A stretch of 64,000 nucleotides of DNA, from the NCBI GenBank assembly GCA_035297145.1, contig DATGZN010000107.1:1-64000 (forward strand). The letters run 5' to 3'. This stretch comes from QHXW01 sp035297145. GTDB taxonomy: Bacteria > Acidobacteriota > Terriglobia > Bryobacterales > Bryobacteraceae. Positions within the stretch are counted from its first letter, which is position 1; every line of letters begins with the position of its first letter. A model generated the notes under the pieces. The model saw only the letters and a list, made by a program, of their open reading frames with translations, was not told the origin of the DNA and searched no databases. Made by a program: the position numbers and the translations under genes. Of the stretch, positions 42,968 through 51,944 are shown in pieces.

Positions 42968-44557
42968 ATGATGGTTCCGCTCACGCCGATTCGATGTCTG
43001 TATCGAGGCGTCGATCTCTTTGGGAAGAAAGTCGGAGTCGTGTCGGGGGCCAAAAGATTCACGTATGCGCAGTTCGGAGAGCGTTGCGAACGACTGGCGA
43101 GTGGCCTGCGGGCGCAAGGCATGCGGCCGGGGGATCGGGTGGCGTACATGAGCTTCAATACGCACCAGTTGCTGGAAGGCTATTACGGTGTGGTGATGGC
43201 GGGCGCGATTGTGATGCCGTTGAACGTTCGGCTGACTCCGGCGGAGCTGGTCGGGATTCTGAATCACTCGGGCGCGCGCGCGCTGATTTTCGAGAATGAC
43301 TTTGCGCCTATTGTGGAGGAGCTGCGGAAGGCGTGTCCGGCCATCGAACACTTCGTCACGGCGGATGACAAGATCCCGTTGGCGAGTATGGCATACGAGG
43401 AATTGCTATCGGCCGGACGACCGGGGCGGGTGGACTACACGCAGATCGATGAGAATTCGATCGCGGAGCTGTTTTACACCAGCGGCTCGACGGGCACACC
43501 GAAGGGAGTGATGCTTTCGCACCGGACGCTCTATCTGCACGGTCTCGCGGTGGCCGCGACGTTCAATCGCGAAGATGACGCGGTGGAGCTGCACACCATC
43601 CCTCTGTTTCACGCCAATGGCTGGGGCCGACCGCAAACGGCGCCGATGATGGGAGTGAAACAGGTGATGGTGCGGCGATTCGATCCAACCACAGTTTTCC
43701 GGCTGATCCAAGAGGAAAGAGCGACCGCGATGTCCGTGGTACCCACGATGGCGAATGCGCTGCTCAACGCGCCGGACCTAGGGAACTACGATCTTTCGAG
43801 CATGACGCAGATTCATATCGGCGGGGCGGCGGCATCGCCGGAGCTGGTAGCACGAATGGAGCGTGCGTTCCCCTGCAAAGTGGTGGCCGGATACGGATTG
43901 ACCGAGACGTCACCGGTGGCGACTTCGGCGCGCGACAAATGCACCGTAGTTTACAAAGACGAAGCCGATCGCATTCATCATCAAGCCATGGCGGGCTGGC
44001 CGCTGCCAGGGTGTGAGATCCGCGTGGTCGATTTACTTATGAATGATGTGCCGCGCGATATGGAGTCGATTGGCGAGGTGGTGATTCGCGGCGACAACGT
44101 GATGGACGGCTATTACAAAGATCCCGACGGAACGGCGGCGGTCATGACGGGAGCCTGGCTGCACACCGGAGACATGGCGGTTTGGGACGAAGAAAACTAC
44201 ATCCACATCGTAGACCGCAAGAAGGACATCATCATCAGCGGTGGCGAAAACATTTCGTCGATTGAAGTGGAGAAGGCGATTTTCGCGCATCCTGCAGTGT
44301 TCGAATGCGCGGTGGTGTCGGCGCCCGATCCGAAGTGGGGCGAGATTCCGGTGGCTTTCGTGGTGCGTAAACCCGGGCATGCGTTGACAGCAGAGGAGCT
44401 GTGCGCGTTTTTGCAAGACCGGATCGCGAAGTTCAAAATGCCGCGGGCGGTGGAGTTTGTGGAAGGGGCGCTGCCGAAAACCGGAACGGGGAAGATCATC
44501 AAGCGCGAGCTGAGGGAAAAGTTCTGGTCGGGGAAGGAAAGGCGGGTGCAGGGATGA
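42968..44557 (+). CDS. Fatty-acyl-CoA synthetase (AMP-binding enzyme)
   Basis: A 529-residue adenylate-forming ligase, likely activating medium- or long-chain acids to CoA thioesters. Visible motifs are the phosphate loop YTSGSTGTPKGVMLSHR, the A5 block AGYGLTETSPVA, the A7/A8 region WLHTGDMAVWDEENYIHIVD then RKKDIIISGGENISSIEVE, and the catalytic lysine block PKTGTGKIIKRELRE. Starts at the ATG preceded by GGAGG. The end overlaps the amidohydrolase gene by ATGA. Confidence 0.92.
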   Translation: MMVPLTPIRCLYRGVDLFGKKVGVVSGAKRFTYAQFGERCERLASGLRAQGMRPGDRVAYMSFNTHQLLEGYYGVVMAGAIVMPLNVRLTPAELVGILNHSGARALIFENDFAPIVEELRKACPAIEHFVTADDKIPLASMAYEELLSAGRPGRVDYTQIDENSIAELFYTSGSTGTPKGVMLSHRTLYLHGLAVAATFNREDDAVELHTIPLFHANGWGRPQTAPMMGVKQVMVRRFDPTTVFRLIQEERATAMSVVPTMANALLNAPDLGNYDLSSMTQIHIGGAAASPELVARMERAFPCKVVAGYGLTETSPVATSARDKCTVVYKDEADRIHHQAMAGWPLPGCEIRVVDLLMNDVPRDMESIGEVVIRGDNVMDGYYKDPDGTAAVMTGAWLHTGDMAVWDEENYIHIVDRKKDIIISGGENISSIEVEKAIFAHPAVFECAVVSAPDPKWGEIPVAFVVRKPGHALTAEELCAFLQDRIAKFKMPRAVEFVEGALPKTGTGKIIKRELREKFWSGKERRVQG

Positions 44558-45858
44558 AGACGGCACTTCTGATGGTGATCGCGGTGTGGCCGGCGATGGC
44601 GCAAGTAGATCCGGCTATCGCGGCGGTGATTGAACATACCAAGGCCATCGACAATCATGCGCATCCGTTGAAATATGTCGCGGAGGGGCAGCCGCGTGAC
44701 GAAGACTACGATCAGCTGCCTTGCGACACCCTGGAGCAGGGACCGGGATCGGTGCGGGGGCGGATCGAGAATCCGGAATGGATCGGAGTGTGGCGGGCGT
44801 TATACGGATACCAGTACAACGACGCGGCGCCGGAGCACATTAAGGAACTGGTGGCGGCGAAGGAGCGCGCGAAGCGGGAGCATGGCGCGGACTATCCGGC
44901 GTGGGTGCTCGACAAAATGGGCATCGAGACGATGTTCGCGAACCGGGTCGCGATGGGACCTGGTTTGGCGCCGCCGCGCTTCCGATGGGTGCCGTTCGCC
45001 GATGCTCTGCTGCTGCCTCTGAACAACGAAGGCGGGAAGCGCCGCAACTCCGACTACAAATGGTTCTACGAGCACGAAGACAAGCTGCTGAAGCGGTACC
45101 TCGCGGATCTGCATCTAGATGGGCCGCCGGCTTCGCTTGCCGAGTATCTGGCGCGCGTGGTGACGCCGACGCTGGAGCTGCAGAAGCGGGAGGGCGCGGT
45201 TGCGCTGAAGTTTGAGGCGGCATATTTGCGGCCGCTGGATTTTGAGCCGGCCGCCGAAAAGGACGCTGCGCGCGTGTATGCGCAATACGTGCGGGGCGGG
45301 GAACCGCCCGAGGGTGAGTATCGCACGCTGCAAAATTTTCTCTTTTACTCCATTGCTCGGGAAGCGGGACGGTTGGGGTTGGCGGTGCACTTTCATTCCA
45401 TGCCCGGCTGTGGCGATTATTTTATGGAGCGCGGGGCGAACCCGCTGCTGATGGAGGCGGCGATGAACGATCCGTCGCTGCGCAAGACGAATTTCGTGAT
45501 CATTCATGGCGGATGGCCGTACACGAAAGAGGTTGCCGGGTTGTTTCAGCACCCCAACGTTTACGCAGATTTCTCCTACGCCGATCTGGCGCTCTACCCG
45601 CGTGCGCTGGCGGAGATGCTGCGCGATTGGCTGGAATGGTACCCGGAGAAGATTCTGTTCGGCACCGATTCGTCCACTGGCCCGCCGGAACTCGATTGGG
45701 AGCCGGGCGGCTGGCTGGCGGCACAAACGGCCCGGCGCGCATTGGGCGCGGCGCTGACGGGGATGATGAACGACGGGGAAATCTCACGCGAGAGAGCGAT
45801 TCAAGTTGCGCGGATGGTGCTGCGGGAGAATGCGGTGAAGCTGTACGGGTTGAAATAA
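44554..45858 (+). CDS. Exported amidohydrolase-related protein
   Basis: About 434 residues. Signal peptide MKTALLMVIAVWPAMAQV, then metal strand IDNHAHPLKYV, long insertion region, LGLAVHFHSMPGCGDYF (further His), NFVIIHGGWPYTKEVAG (strand 6 His) and ILFGTDSSTGPPELDWEPGG (strand 8 Asp). The order is that of amidohydrolase-2/uronate-isomerase-like enzymes. Substrate unknown. Coupled to the acyl-CoA synthetase by ATGA, which suggests a shared pathway acting on an acid or ester, although the localisations differ (one exported, one cytoplasmic). Confidence 0.78.
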   Translation: MKTALLMVIAVWPAMAQVDPAIAAVIEHTKAIDNHAHPLKYVAEGQPRDEDYDQLPCDTLEQGPGSVRGRIENPEWIGVWRALYGYQYNDAAPEHIKELVAAKERAKREHGADYPAWVLDKMGIETMFANRVAMGPGLAPPRFRWVPFADALLLPLNNEGGKRRNSDYKWFYEHEDKLLKRYLADLHLDGPPASLAEYLARVVTPTLELQKREGAVALKFEAAYLRPLDFEPAAEKDAARVYAQYVRGGEPPEGEYRTLQNFLFYSIAREAGRLGLAVHFHSMPGCGDYFMERGANPLLMEAAMNDPSLRKTNFVIIHGGWPYTKEVAGLFQHPNVYADFSYADLALYPRALAEMLRDWLEWYPEKILFGTDSSTGPPELDWEPGGWLAAQTARRALGAALTGMMNDGEISRERAIQVARMVLRENAVKLYGLK

Positions 45859-46032
45859 TATGCCATCCCGTCTGAAACTGATCCGCCTGACGCCAGCGAA
45901 GGCGAGGCGGTTGAAAGCGTCGATCGAGTCCGAGCCGGGAATCTCGTTTCGGTAAGCTGGAAGCCGCGGTTCGGTACATGAGAAAGCAGTTTCAGAAGAA
46001 GAGTTAGCATTGTGCGATAATCGCTCGCAACA

Positions 46033-49000
46033 ATGTCCCGGCGCAGGTGTTTTGGGTTGACCCGTTGTGAGAATCTTGCCGTCTTCGTCTTGCTCCTCTT
46101 CCTGGTTTCCTGCGCGCCGAAGCACCCGGATGCGCCTTCATTAACGCCCGAAGAATCGCTGAAAAGCATGCACGTGGAAGGCGATTTTCACGTGGAGCTG
46201 TTTGCGTCCGAACCGCTGGTTTTCGATCCCGTCGAGATGGTGTTTGATGAGAACGGGAAGATTTACGTTTGCGAGATGCTGGATTATCCCGACGATCCGC
46301 CCGCGGGTAAGCTGGCGCGGTCGCGGATCGTGTTACTCGAGGATACGGACGGCGATGGCAAGCCGGACAAGCGCACGGTTTTCGCCGATAACGTGCTCGA
46401 AGTGAGCGGCATCATGCCGTGGAAGGGCGGGCTCATCGTTACCAGCGCGCCTGACATTTTGTATTTCAAGGACACGGACGGCGACGGCAAAGCCGATGTG
46501 CGGCAAGTGCTCTACACGGGCTTCCCGAAGGTGAACCCGGAGGCGCGCGTCACCAACCCGCGGTACGGAATCGACAACTGGGTCTACGTTGCGAATGATG
46601 GGCAGAACGGGCGCATCACTTCACCCGAGCATCCGGACCGGCCGCCGGTGCTGGTGCGCGGGTCGGATTTCCGCTTTCATCCGCTACGGGGCCTCGCGGA
46701 GCCGGCGTCGGGGCCTACGCAGTTCGGCATGAGCTTCGATGACTGGGGCAACCGGTTCATGTCGCATAACACCGTCCACATTCGCCAGGCCGTGGTGCCT
46801 ATGCAGTACCTGATCCGCGCGCCGCTGCTGGAAGTGGACCACGTTTCCCAGGACATCTCGGATCACGGGCAAGGCGAGGCGCGGATGTACCCCCTGACAA
46901 GGCCGCAGAAATGGCGCAAGGAACGCACCGAACTGCGGCAGCAACGGTACAACGAGAACAAACTCAACCGCACCGAGCAGGTGGGCGGCTGGTTCACGGC
47001 GGCTACGGGCAACACGGTCTACAACGGCGACGTGTTTCCAAAAGAGTACTGGGGCAATGCGTTCACGGGCGACGTGAGCGCCAACCTGGTGCATCGCGAC
47101 GTTCTGATGCCGGACGGAGTCACATTCATTGCGCATCGCGAAGAACAGAACAAGGAGTTCCTGGCTTCGACGGACATCTGGTTCCGGCCGTGCAATTTCG
47201 CCAACGCGCCGGACGGCAATCTGTACCTGACCGACATCTATCGCGAGTTTATCGAAACACCGGAATCGATTCCCGAGGAAATCAAGAAGTACATGAACTT
47301 CTGGAGCGGCGTGGATAAAGGCCGAATTTACCGGATCGTGCCCAACCACCCGCTGCGCACGCGCGATTTGAAGCCGAATCTGGGCAAGGCAACGACAGCC
47401 GAACTGGTCGCGCAGCTCTCCAGCACGAACGGTTGGCATCGGATGACGGCGCAACGGCTTCTGGTGGAGCGGCAGGATCGTGCAGCCGTGCCGCTGCTGA
47501 AGGATCTTGCGCAGAAGAGCGATTACCCGCTGGCGCGATTACACGCGTTGTGGACGCTGGAGGGGCTCTCAGCGCTCGATGTGCCGGCGGTTGTGGCCGC
47601 GCTGAAAGACCCACATCCGGGTATACGCGAGCATGCCCTGCGGCTGGCCGAGGAACTCACGACCGAACCGGCCGTCATCAACGCGGCACTTGCACTGAAG
47701 AATGATAAGGAACCCCGGGTTCTCTATCAACTCGCGTTTACACTCGGGCAATTCAAAGATCCGCGCGCGCTGGCTGTGCTGACCGACCTCGGTCGCGAAC
47801 ACGCCGGAGAATCCTGGTTCCGCACGGCGATTCTGAGTTCACTGAACGACACCGCTTCCGAGTTTTTCCACTTGTATCTGTCGCGCAACCAATTTCAGCT
47901 CAATCCCGTTTTTCTGGATCAACTGGCGGCATTGATCGGGGCCAAGCATGATCCCAATGAAATTCGGCGTTTCCTGACGATTGAGGAGGCTCTGCTGCCG
48001 ACGCATCCAAATGAAGGCGCGGCGGGTTTGTTCGGCCTCGCCAAGGGGCTGCGGCTTGCCAGCGTGCATGACCTGGCCGTTGGCGGAGCCGAGGCGAAGC
48101 TTGCGGGATTCCTGAACAATCCATCAGAAAGTGTGCAAAAAGCGAGTTGGGAGATTGCGGAACATCTGCAACTTAGCGGCCTCGTACAACGGGCATCTCG
48201 CGATGCCGTGGCCGACGGGCTCCCGGTGCCAAACCGCGCGGCGGCGGTGCGGGCGCTGCGAGGGGGACAATTGGCCGCGGTGAAACCGATCCTCGATCAG
48301 ATTCTGGCTTCGAACCCGCCACCTGAACTGCAAGTAGCGGCGGTCATATGCCTGGCGTACTTCCAAGACGCTTCGGTGGCGCCGCTGCTCATCGGGAACT
48401 GGAAGACGTATGGCCCGGATGCTCGCAAGCAGGTCATTGCGGCTTTGCTGAGCCAGCGCGACCGTGTGCCTGTGCTGCTGAAAGCGATCGAGGATCATCA
48501 GGTGGACATGCCGGCGGTAGACATCGCGGCGCGGTCGCGGCTGATGGATGATTCCGACCCTTCGATCTCCCAGCGCGCGCGCAGCCTGTTTCAAAATGCC
48601 TCCTCGGATCGGGCGAAGGTAGTGGAGAACTATCACGACGTCCTCAAGCTAGCGGGCGACGAGGGACGCGGCAAGAAAGTATTCGATGCGAACTGCGCCA
48701 AGTGTCATATGCCGCGCGCGCAGGGCGGACGCGTGGGGCCGGATCTTTCAGGCGTGAACAACAAGACTAAGGAAGAGCTGCTCACGTCGATTCTCAATCC
48801 CAGCTATGCCATTGAGCCGCACTACGTGCACTACGTCGTGACCACTAAGGACGGCCAAATTCACGACGGCGTCATCGCCAGCGAGACGCCCGGGGCCATC
48901 ACGTTGCGCGGCGGCACGGAGAATGACGAAACCATTCTTCGGACGAACATTGCGGAGGTTCGCGCCTCCAGCGTGTCCCTGATGCCGGAGGGTCTGGAGC

Positions 49001-49059
49001 AGTCGATGAGCAGGCAGGATATCGCGGATGTGATCGCGTATCTGCGCGCCGGCTTGTAA
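46033..49059 (+). CDS. Large lipoprotein with dehydrogenase-like propeller, HEAT repeats and heme-c site
   Basis: A 1008-residue protein like the PVC-type membrane-bound dehydrogenase/heme-binding family. The lipobox is LLLFLVSCAPKH. Residues about 45-430 form a sugar-dehydrogenase-like propeller with TDGDGKPDKRTVF and TDGDGKADVRQVLY-type repeats and VHIRQAVVPMQYLI. Residues about 440-840 are HEAT-like helical repeats (ALKDPHPGIREHALRLAEEL). The C-terminal cytochrome-c domain has the heme site CAKCHM, with Met in LMPEGLEQSMS as possible second ligand. The role is presumably electron transfer from an extracytoplasmic sugar or alcohol oxidation. A GATAAT lies before the start. Confidence 0.87.
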   Translation: MSRRRCFGLTRCENLAVFVLLLFLVSCAPKHPDAPSLTPEESLKSMHVEGDFHVELFASEPLVFDPVEMVFDENGKIYVCEMLDYPDDPPAGKLARSRIVLLEDTDGDGKPDKRTVFADNVLEVSGIMPWKGGLIVTSAPDILYFKDTDGDGKADVRQVLYTGFPKVNPEARVTNPRYGIDNWVYVANDGQNGRITSPEHPDRPPVLVRGSDFRFHPLRGLAEPASGPTQFGMSFDDWGNRFMSHNTVHIRQAVVPMQYLIRAPLLEVDHVSQDISDHGQGEARMYPLTRPQKWRKERTELRQQRYNENKLNRTEQVGGWFTAATGNTVYNGDVFPKEYWGNAFTGDVSANLVHRDVLMPDGVTFIAHREEQNKEFLASTDIWFRPCNFANAPDGNLYLTDIYREFIETPESIPEEIKKYMNFWSGVDKGRIYRIVPNHPLRTRDLKPNLGKATTAELVAQLSSTNGWHRMTAQRLLVERQDRAAVPLLKDLAQKSDYPLARLHALWTLEGLSALDVPAVVAALKDPHPGIREHALRLAEELTTEPAVINAALALKNDKEPRVLYQLAFTLGQFKDPRALAVLTDLGREHAGESWFRTAILSSLNDTASEFFHLYLSRNQFQLNPVFLDQLAALIGAKHDPNEIRRFLTIEEALLPTHPNEGAAGLFGLAKGLRLASVHDLAVGGAEAKLAGFLNNPSESVQKASWEIAEHLQLSGLVQRASRDAVADGLPVPNRAAAVRALRGGQLAAVKPILDQILASNPPPELQVAAVICLAYFQDASVAPLLIGNWKTYGPDARKQVIAALLSQRDRVPVLLKAIEDHQVDMPAVDIAARSRLMDDSDPSISQRARSLFQNASSDRAKVVENYHDVLKLAGDEGRGKKVFDANCAKCHMPRAQGGRVGPDLSGVNNKTKEELLTSILNPSYAIEPHYVHYVVTTKDGQIHDGVIASETPGAITLRGGTENDETILRTNIAEVRASSVSLMPEGLEQSMSRQDIADVIAYLRAGL

Positions 49060-49064
49060 GGACC

Positions 49065-50210
49065 TTACGGCGTGTCCACCCAGCCGTGTTTGGCCGAGCT
49101 TTCGAGCACTTTTTCGCAGATCTGCACGCCGTGCAGGCCGTCGGCGAAATCCGGATACTCCACCGGCGCGGAGCGATCGGCTACGGTTTTGTAGAAGCGG
49201 CGGAAAATCTGCTTGAAGGTGTCATCGTAGCCCTCGCTGTGGCCACCGGGTAGATCCGCGAAAGAGCGCGCTTTCTCGTCCATGAGGGACGGGTCCTTGA
49301 TGATGATGCTGTTGGGGGTGTTGCGATGGCCCAGCCACAGTTCATCCGGCCTCTCCTGGTTCCAGGCCGCGGATCCTTTCGTTCCATAGATCTCGAAGGC
49401 GAAGCCGTTCTTGCGTCCCGCTGCCAGTTGGCTGACGGTGAATGCTCCACGGGTGCGATCGCCGAGACGGAGAAGGACGGATACGAAATCTTCCGTGTCG
49501 ATCGGCACCTCGTCGTAATCTTCCGGCTTGAGAGTCTTGCCAGCAAAGGTCTCCACGGCGCCCTTCGGACGCTTTCGCGTCTTGTGAAATGTCTGCGCGT
49601 CGGCGCACAGAGAAGTAATGCGCAGACCAGTCAGATGCTGGATCATGTCGCACCAATGCGTGCCCAGGTCGGCGAAGACACGCGACCGGCCGCCGGATTT
49701 GGATTCAATGCGCCAGTTCCAGTCGGTGTCGTAGAGCAGCCAATCTTGGGAGTATGTTCCCTGGACGACGAGAATGTCGCCTAGCTCGCCGTTTTCGCGG
49801 ATGCGGCGCAGATGCTGCACCATGGGGTAATAGCGCAGGTTGTGGTTGACGCAGTTAGCCAGGTTCTTGGCGCGCGCCAGCTTGACCATCTCCTCGGCCT
49901 CCGCGATCGACATAGCCAGCGGCTTTTCGCAAACGACGTGCTTGCCGGCTTCAAGCGCCGCCTTCGCCATGGGGAAGTGCAGAGCGTTGGGGGTGCAGAT
50001 GTGTACCGCGTCTATTTCCTTGTCGGCCAGCAGCGTGTGATAGTCTCCGGAGCTGCGCTCGATGCCCATCTCTCCGGCGAATCTTTTCGCCAACTGGTCG
50101 TTATATTCCGCAATTGCCGCCACTTCGACGTTTGTCTGCCGGCGGATGCCCTCCACGTGAACTCTTCCTACGAATCCGGTTCCGAATACGGCCGCTTTTA
50201 GTTTGCGCAT
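49065..50210 (-). CDS. Gfo/Idh/MocA-family NAD(P)-dependent oxidoreductase
   Basis: A 381-residue dehydrogenase of inositol/sugar type. The Rossmann start is KAAVFGTGFVGRVHVEGI; the family block is HVVCEKPLAMSIAEAEEMV, with conserved Glu-Lys-Pro; the catalytic region reads FADLGTHWCDMIQHLTGL with the Asp-x-x-x-His pattern. The C-terminal domain includes YPDFADGLHGVQICEKVLES. Cytoplasmic, no signal peptide. Substrate open. Convergent to the large lipoprotein gene (5-bp gap). Confidence 0.88.
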   Translation of the reverse strand: MRKLKAAVFGTGFVGRVHVEGIRRQTNVEVAAIAEYNDQLAKRFAGEMGIERSSGDYHTLLADKEIDAVHICTPNALHFPMAKAALEAGKHVVCEKPLAMSIAEAEEMVKLARAKNLANCVNHNLRYYPMVQHLRRIRENGELGDILVVQGTYSQDWLLYDTDWNWRIESKSGGRSRVFADLGTHWCDMIQHLTGLRITSLCADAQTFHKTRKRPKGAVETFAGKTLKPEDYDEVPIDTEDFVSVLLRLGDRTRGAFTVSQLAAGRKNGFAFEIYGTKGSAAWNQERPDELWLGHRNTPNSIIIKDPSLMDEKARSFADLPGGHSEGYDDTFKQIFRRFYKTVADRSAPVEYPDFADGLHGVQICEKVLESSAKHGWVDTP

Positions 50211-50317
50211 AGTATTTTTCCGAACCGACTAATGTATCGCAAACCGCGGGACATTGGCATTTGTGCTGGATGGCGTACGGGTGTTTGATATCCTGAGAGC
50301 TAGGGCGCGGCTTCCTC

Positions 50318-51061
50318 ATGCGTTACGACTCCAGGTATCGAACCAGCTATTCCTATTCACGCTTCTTCCCCGTTGGGGTGAAGTGGCTGCTAATTTCCAA
50401 CATTGCGATCTGGCTGATTTACTTTTTCGCGGCTCGCACGGAATCGGGCCAGTTCTTTTCGCTGTTGGCGCTTTCTCCACGCGCGGTGCTCGGGCATTTC
50501 GCCATCTGGCAGCTTGTCACTTATCTGTTCCTGCACGATCCGTTCGGATTTGGCCATATTCTGTTCAACATGCTGACGCTTTGGATGTTCGGCGCGGACC
50601 TGGAGCGCGACTGGGGCACGAAGCAATTTCTCAAGTACTACTTCCTGTGCGGCGTTGGCGCGGGTGTTTGCGACATTCTGGCGAACGCGGTCGTGGGCAA
50701 CTACGATACGCGCACCATCGGAGCGTCGGGCGCGATCTACGGGCTGCTTCTGGCGTTCGGGATGCTTTACCCGGACCGCATTGTGCTGATGAGCTTTCTT
50801 TTCCCGATCAAGGCCAAGTACTTCGTGATGATCATGGGGGCAATCGCGTTTCTGAGCTCCATAGGAGGCTCGGGTAGCCGCGTGAGCAACGTGGCGCACC
50901 TGGGCGGCATGATTTTCGGGTACTTCTACCTCCGCACGCGCTTCCTGCGGTTGGACGTTGGCAATATGGTGCGCAAGTATCAGGAATGGAAAATACAACG
51001 GGCCAAGAAAAAATTTCAGGTTTACATGCGCAAGCACGGGCGTGGGCCCTGGGTCAACTAA
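50318..51061 (+). CDS. Rhomboid-family intramembrane serine protease
   Basis: A 247-residue membrane protein with six to seven helices. The catalytic serine is in TIGASGAIYGLLLAFGML (Gly-x-Ser-Gly) and the partner histidine in RVSNVAHLGGMIFGYFY. An HILFNMLTLWMFG segment with the conserved His-x-x-x-Asn is in an earlier helix. The basic C-terminal tail (WKIQRAKKKFQVYMRKH) is probably cytoplasmic. Cleaves single-pass membrane proteins within the bilayer; client unknown. It precedes the tetrapyrrole operon by about 60 bp. Confidence 0.9.
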   Translation: MRYDSRYRTSYSYSRFFPVGVKWLLISNIAIWLIYFFAARTESGQFFSLLALSPRAVLGHFAIWQLVTYLFLHDPFGFGHILFNMLTLWMFGADLERDWGTKQFLKYYFLCGVGAGVCDILANAVVGNYDTRTIGASGAIYGLLLAFGMLYPDRIVLMSFLFPIKAKYFVMIMGAIAFLSSIGGSGSRVSNVAHLGGMIFGYFYLRTRFLRLDVGNMVRKYQEWKIQRAKKKFQVYMRKHGRGPWVN

Positions 51062-51122
51062 GCCCTTCTATCCTCGCGATATACTTGAATTTGCACCCCC
51101 GGTCCTCACCACATACGTTTGC

Positions 51123-51944
51123 ATGGCCGAAATGAGCATCATCTGGCTGCGCGTCGCGGCCGGGCTGTACTCGCTCGGCCTGATCGATTCCATCCTCACC
51201 ATCACGCAGCGCCGCGCCCACCTGTTTCGCATTGCGGTGAGCGCGCTGGCTTTGGCGGGCGTATTTCATCTGGTGTCGATCGTAGAACAAGGTACTGCGA
51301 TCGGACGCTTTCCCGCCAGCGGCTTCTATGAATCGATGTCGCTTTGCGCCTTTCTGATTACGGCGCTCTTTCTCTTTGTCTACTGGCGATACCGCCTGGA
51401 GAGCCTGGGTGTTTTTATCTTTCCGCTGGTCTTCATCATGACGCTGGTGGCATCCATGGGGCGGCCAGTCGAAGCGTCCTGGGCGAGCAAGACGGTGCGC
51501 GATGCGTGGTTGATGGTGCACGTGGTGCTGGTGCTGCTAGGGTATGCCGCGTTGCTGTTCACCGCGGTGGCCGCAGTGCTTTACCTGGTGCAAGAGCGGG
51601 AATTGAAGCGCAAGAAGCCGCGTAGTTTTTATCACCGCCTGCCGCCGCTCGGTACGCTCGACGATCTCATCACCAAGTTCATGAGCTGGGGGTTTGTGTT
51701 CATCACGGTGGCGGTCATCGTGGGCAGCGTCTGGGCGTTCGTGGAGTTCGGCACACGCTGGGTCACCGATCCTAAGATTGCCATTTCGCTTTTCACCTGG
51801 GGAATTTACTTGGCGATGGTGTTTCTGCGGGTCTCCGCCGGTTGGCGGGGGCGTAAGGCGGCCGTGCTCGCCATCACGGCGCTGGGATGCTCGGCCCTGA
51901 CGTGGGCCGCTCATGCGCAGTTGCAGAGCCTCTGGTTGCGATGA
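51123..51944 (+). CDS. HemX/CcsA-type cytochrome c assembly membrane protein
   Basis: About 273 residues with eight transmembrane helices (LFRIAVSALALAGVFHLVSI, LCAFLITALFLFVYWRYR, GVFIFPLVFIMTLVASMG, LMVHVVLVLLGYAALLFTAV and others). The Trp-rich motif of haem-handling CcsA/CcmC proteins appears as VWAFVEFGTRWVTDPK with SLFTWGIYLAMVF. The conserved histidines in FHLVSIVEQG and WLMVHVVLV suit haem binding. Placed directly before hemA and overlapping it by ATGA, the position typical of HemX, which tunes HemA levels in Bacillus. In-frame ATG 51132 is an alternative start. Confidence 0.85.
   Translation: MAEMSIIWLRVAAGLYSLGLIDSILTITQRRAHLFRIAVSALALAGVFHLVSIVEQGTAIGRFPASGFYESMSLCAFLITALFLFVYWRYRLESLGVFIFPLVFIMTLVASMGRPVEASWASKTVRDAWLMVHVVLVLLGYAALLFTAVAAVLYLVQERELKRKKPRSFYHRLPPLGTLDDLITKFMSWGFVFITVAVIVGSVWAFVEFGTRWVTDPKIAISLFTWGIYLAMVFLRVSAGWRGRKAAVLAITALGCSALTWAAHAQLQSLWLR

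Noticed and set aside
45859..46032. Possible small gene between the amidohydrolase and the heme lipoprotein
   Set aside because: No frame has a start with a ribosome site or a believable protein; I see nothing there except a GATAAT before the next gene.
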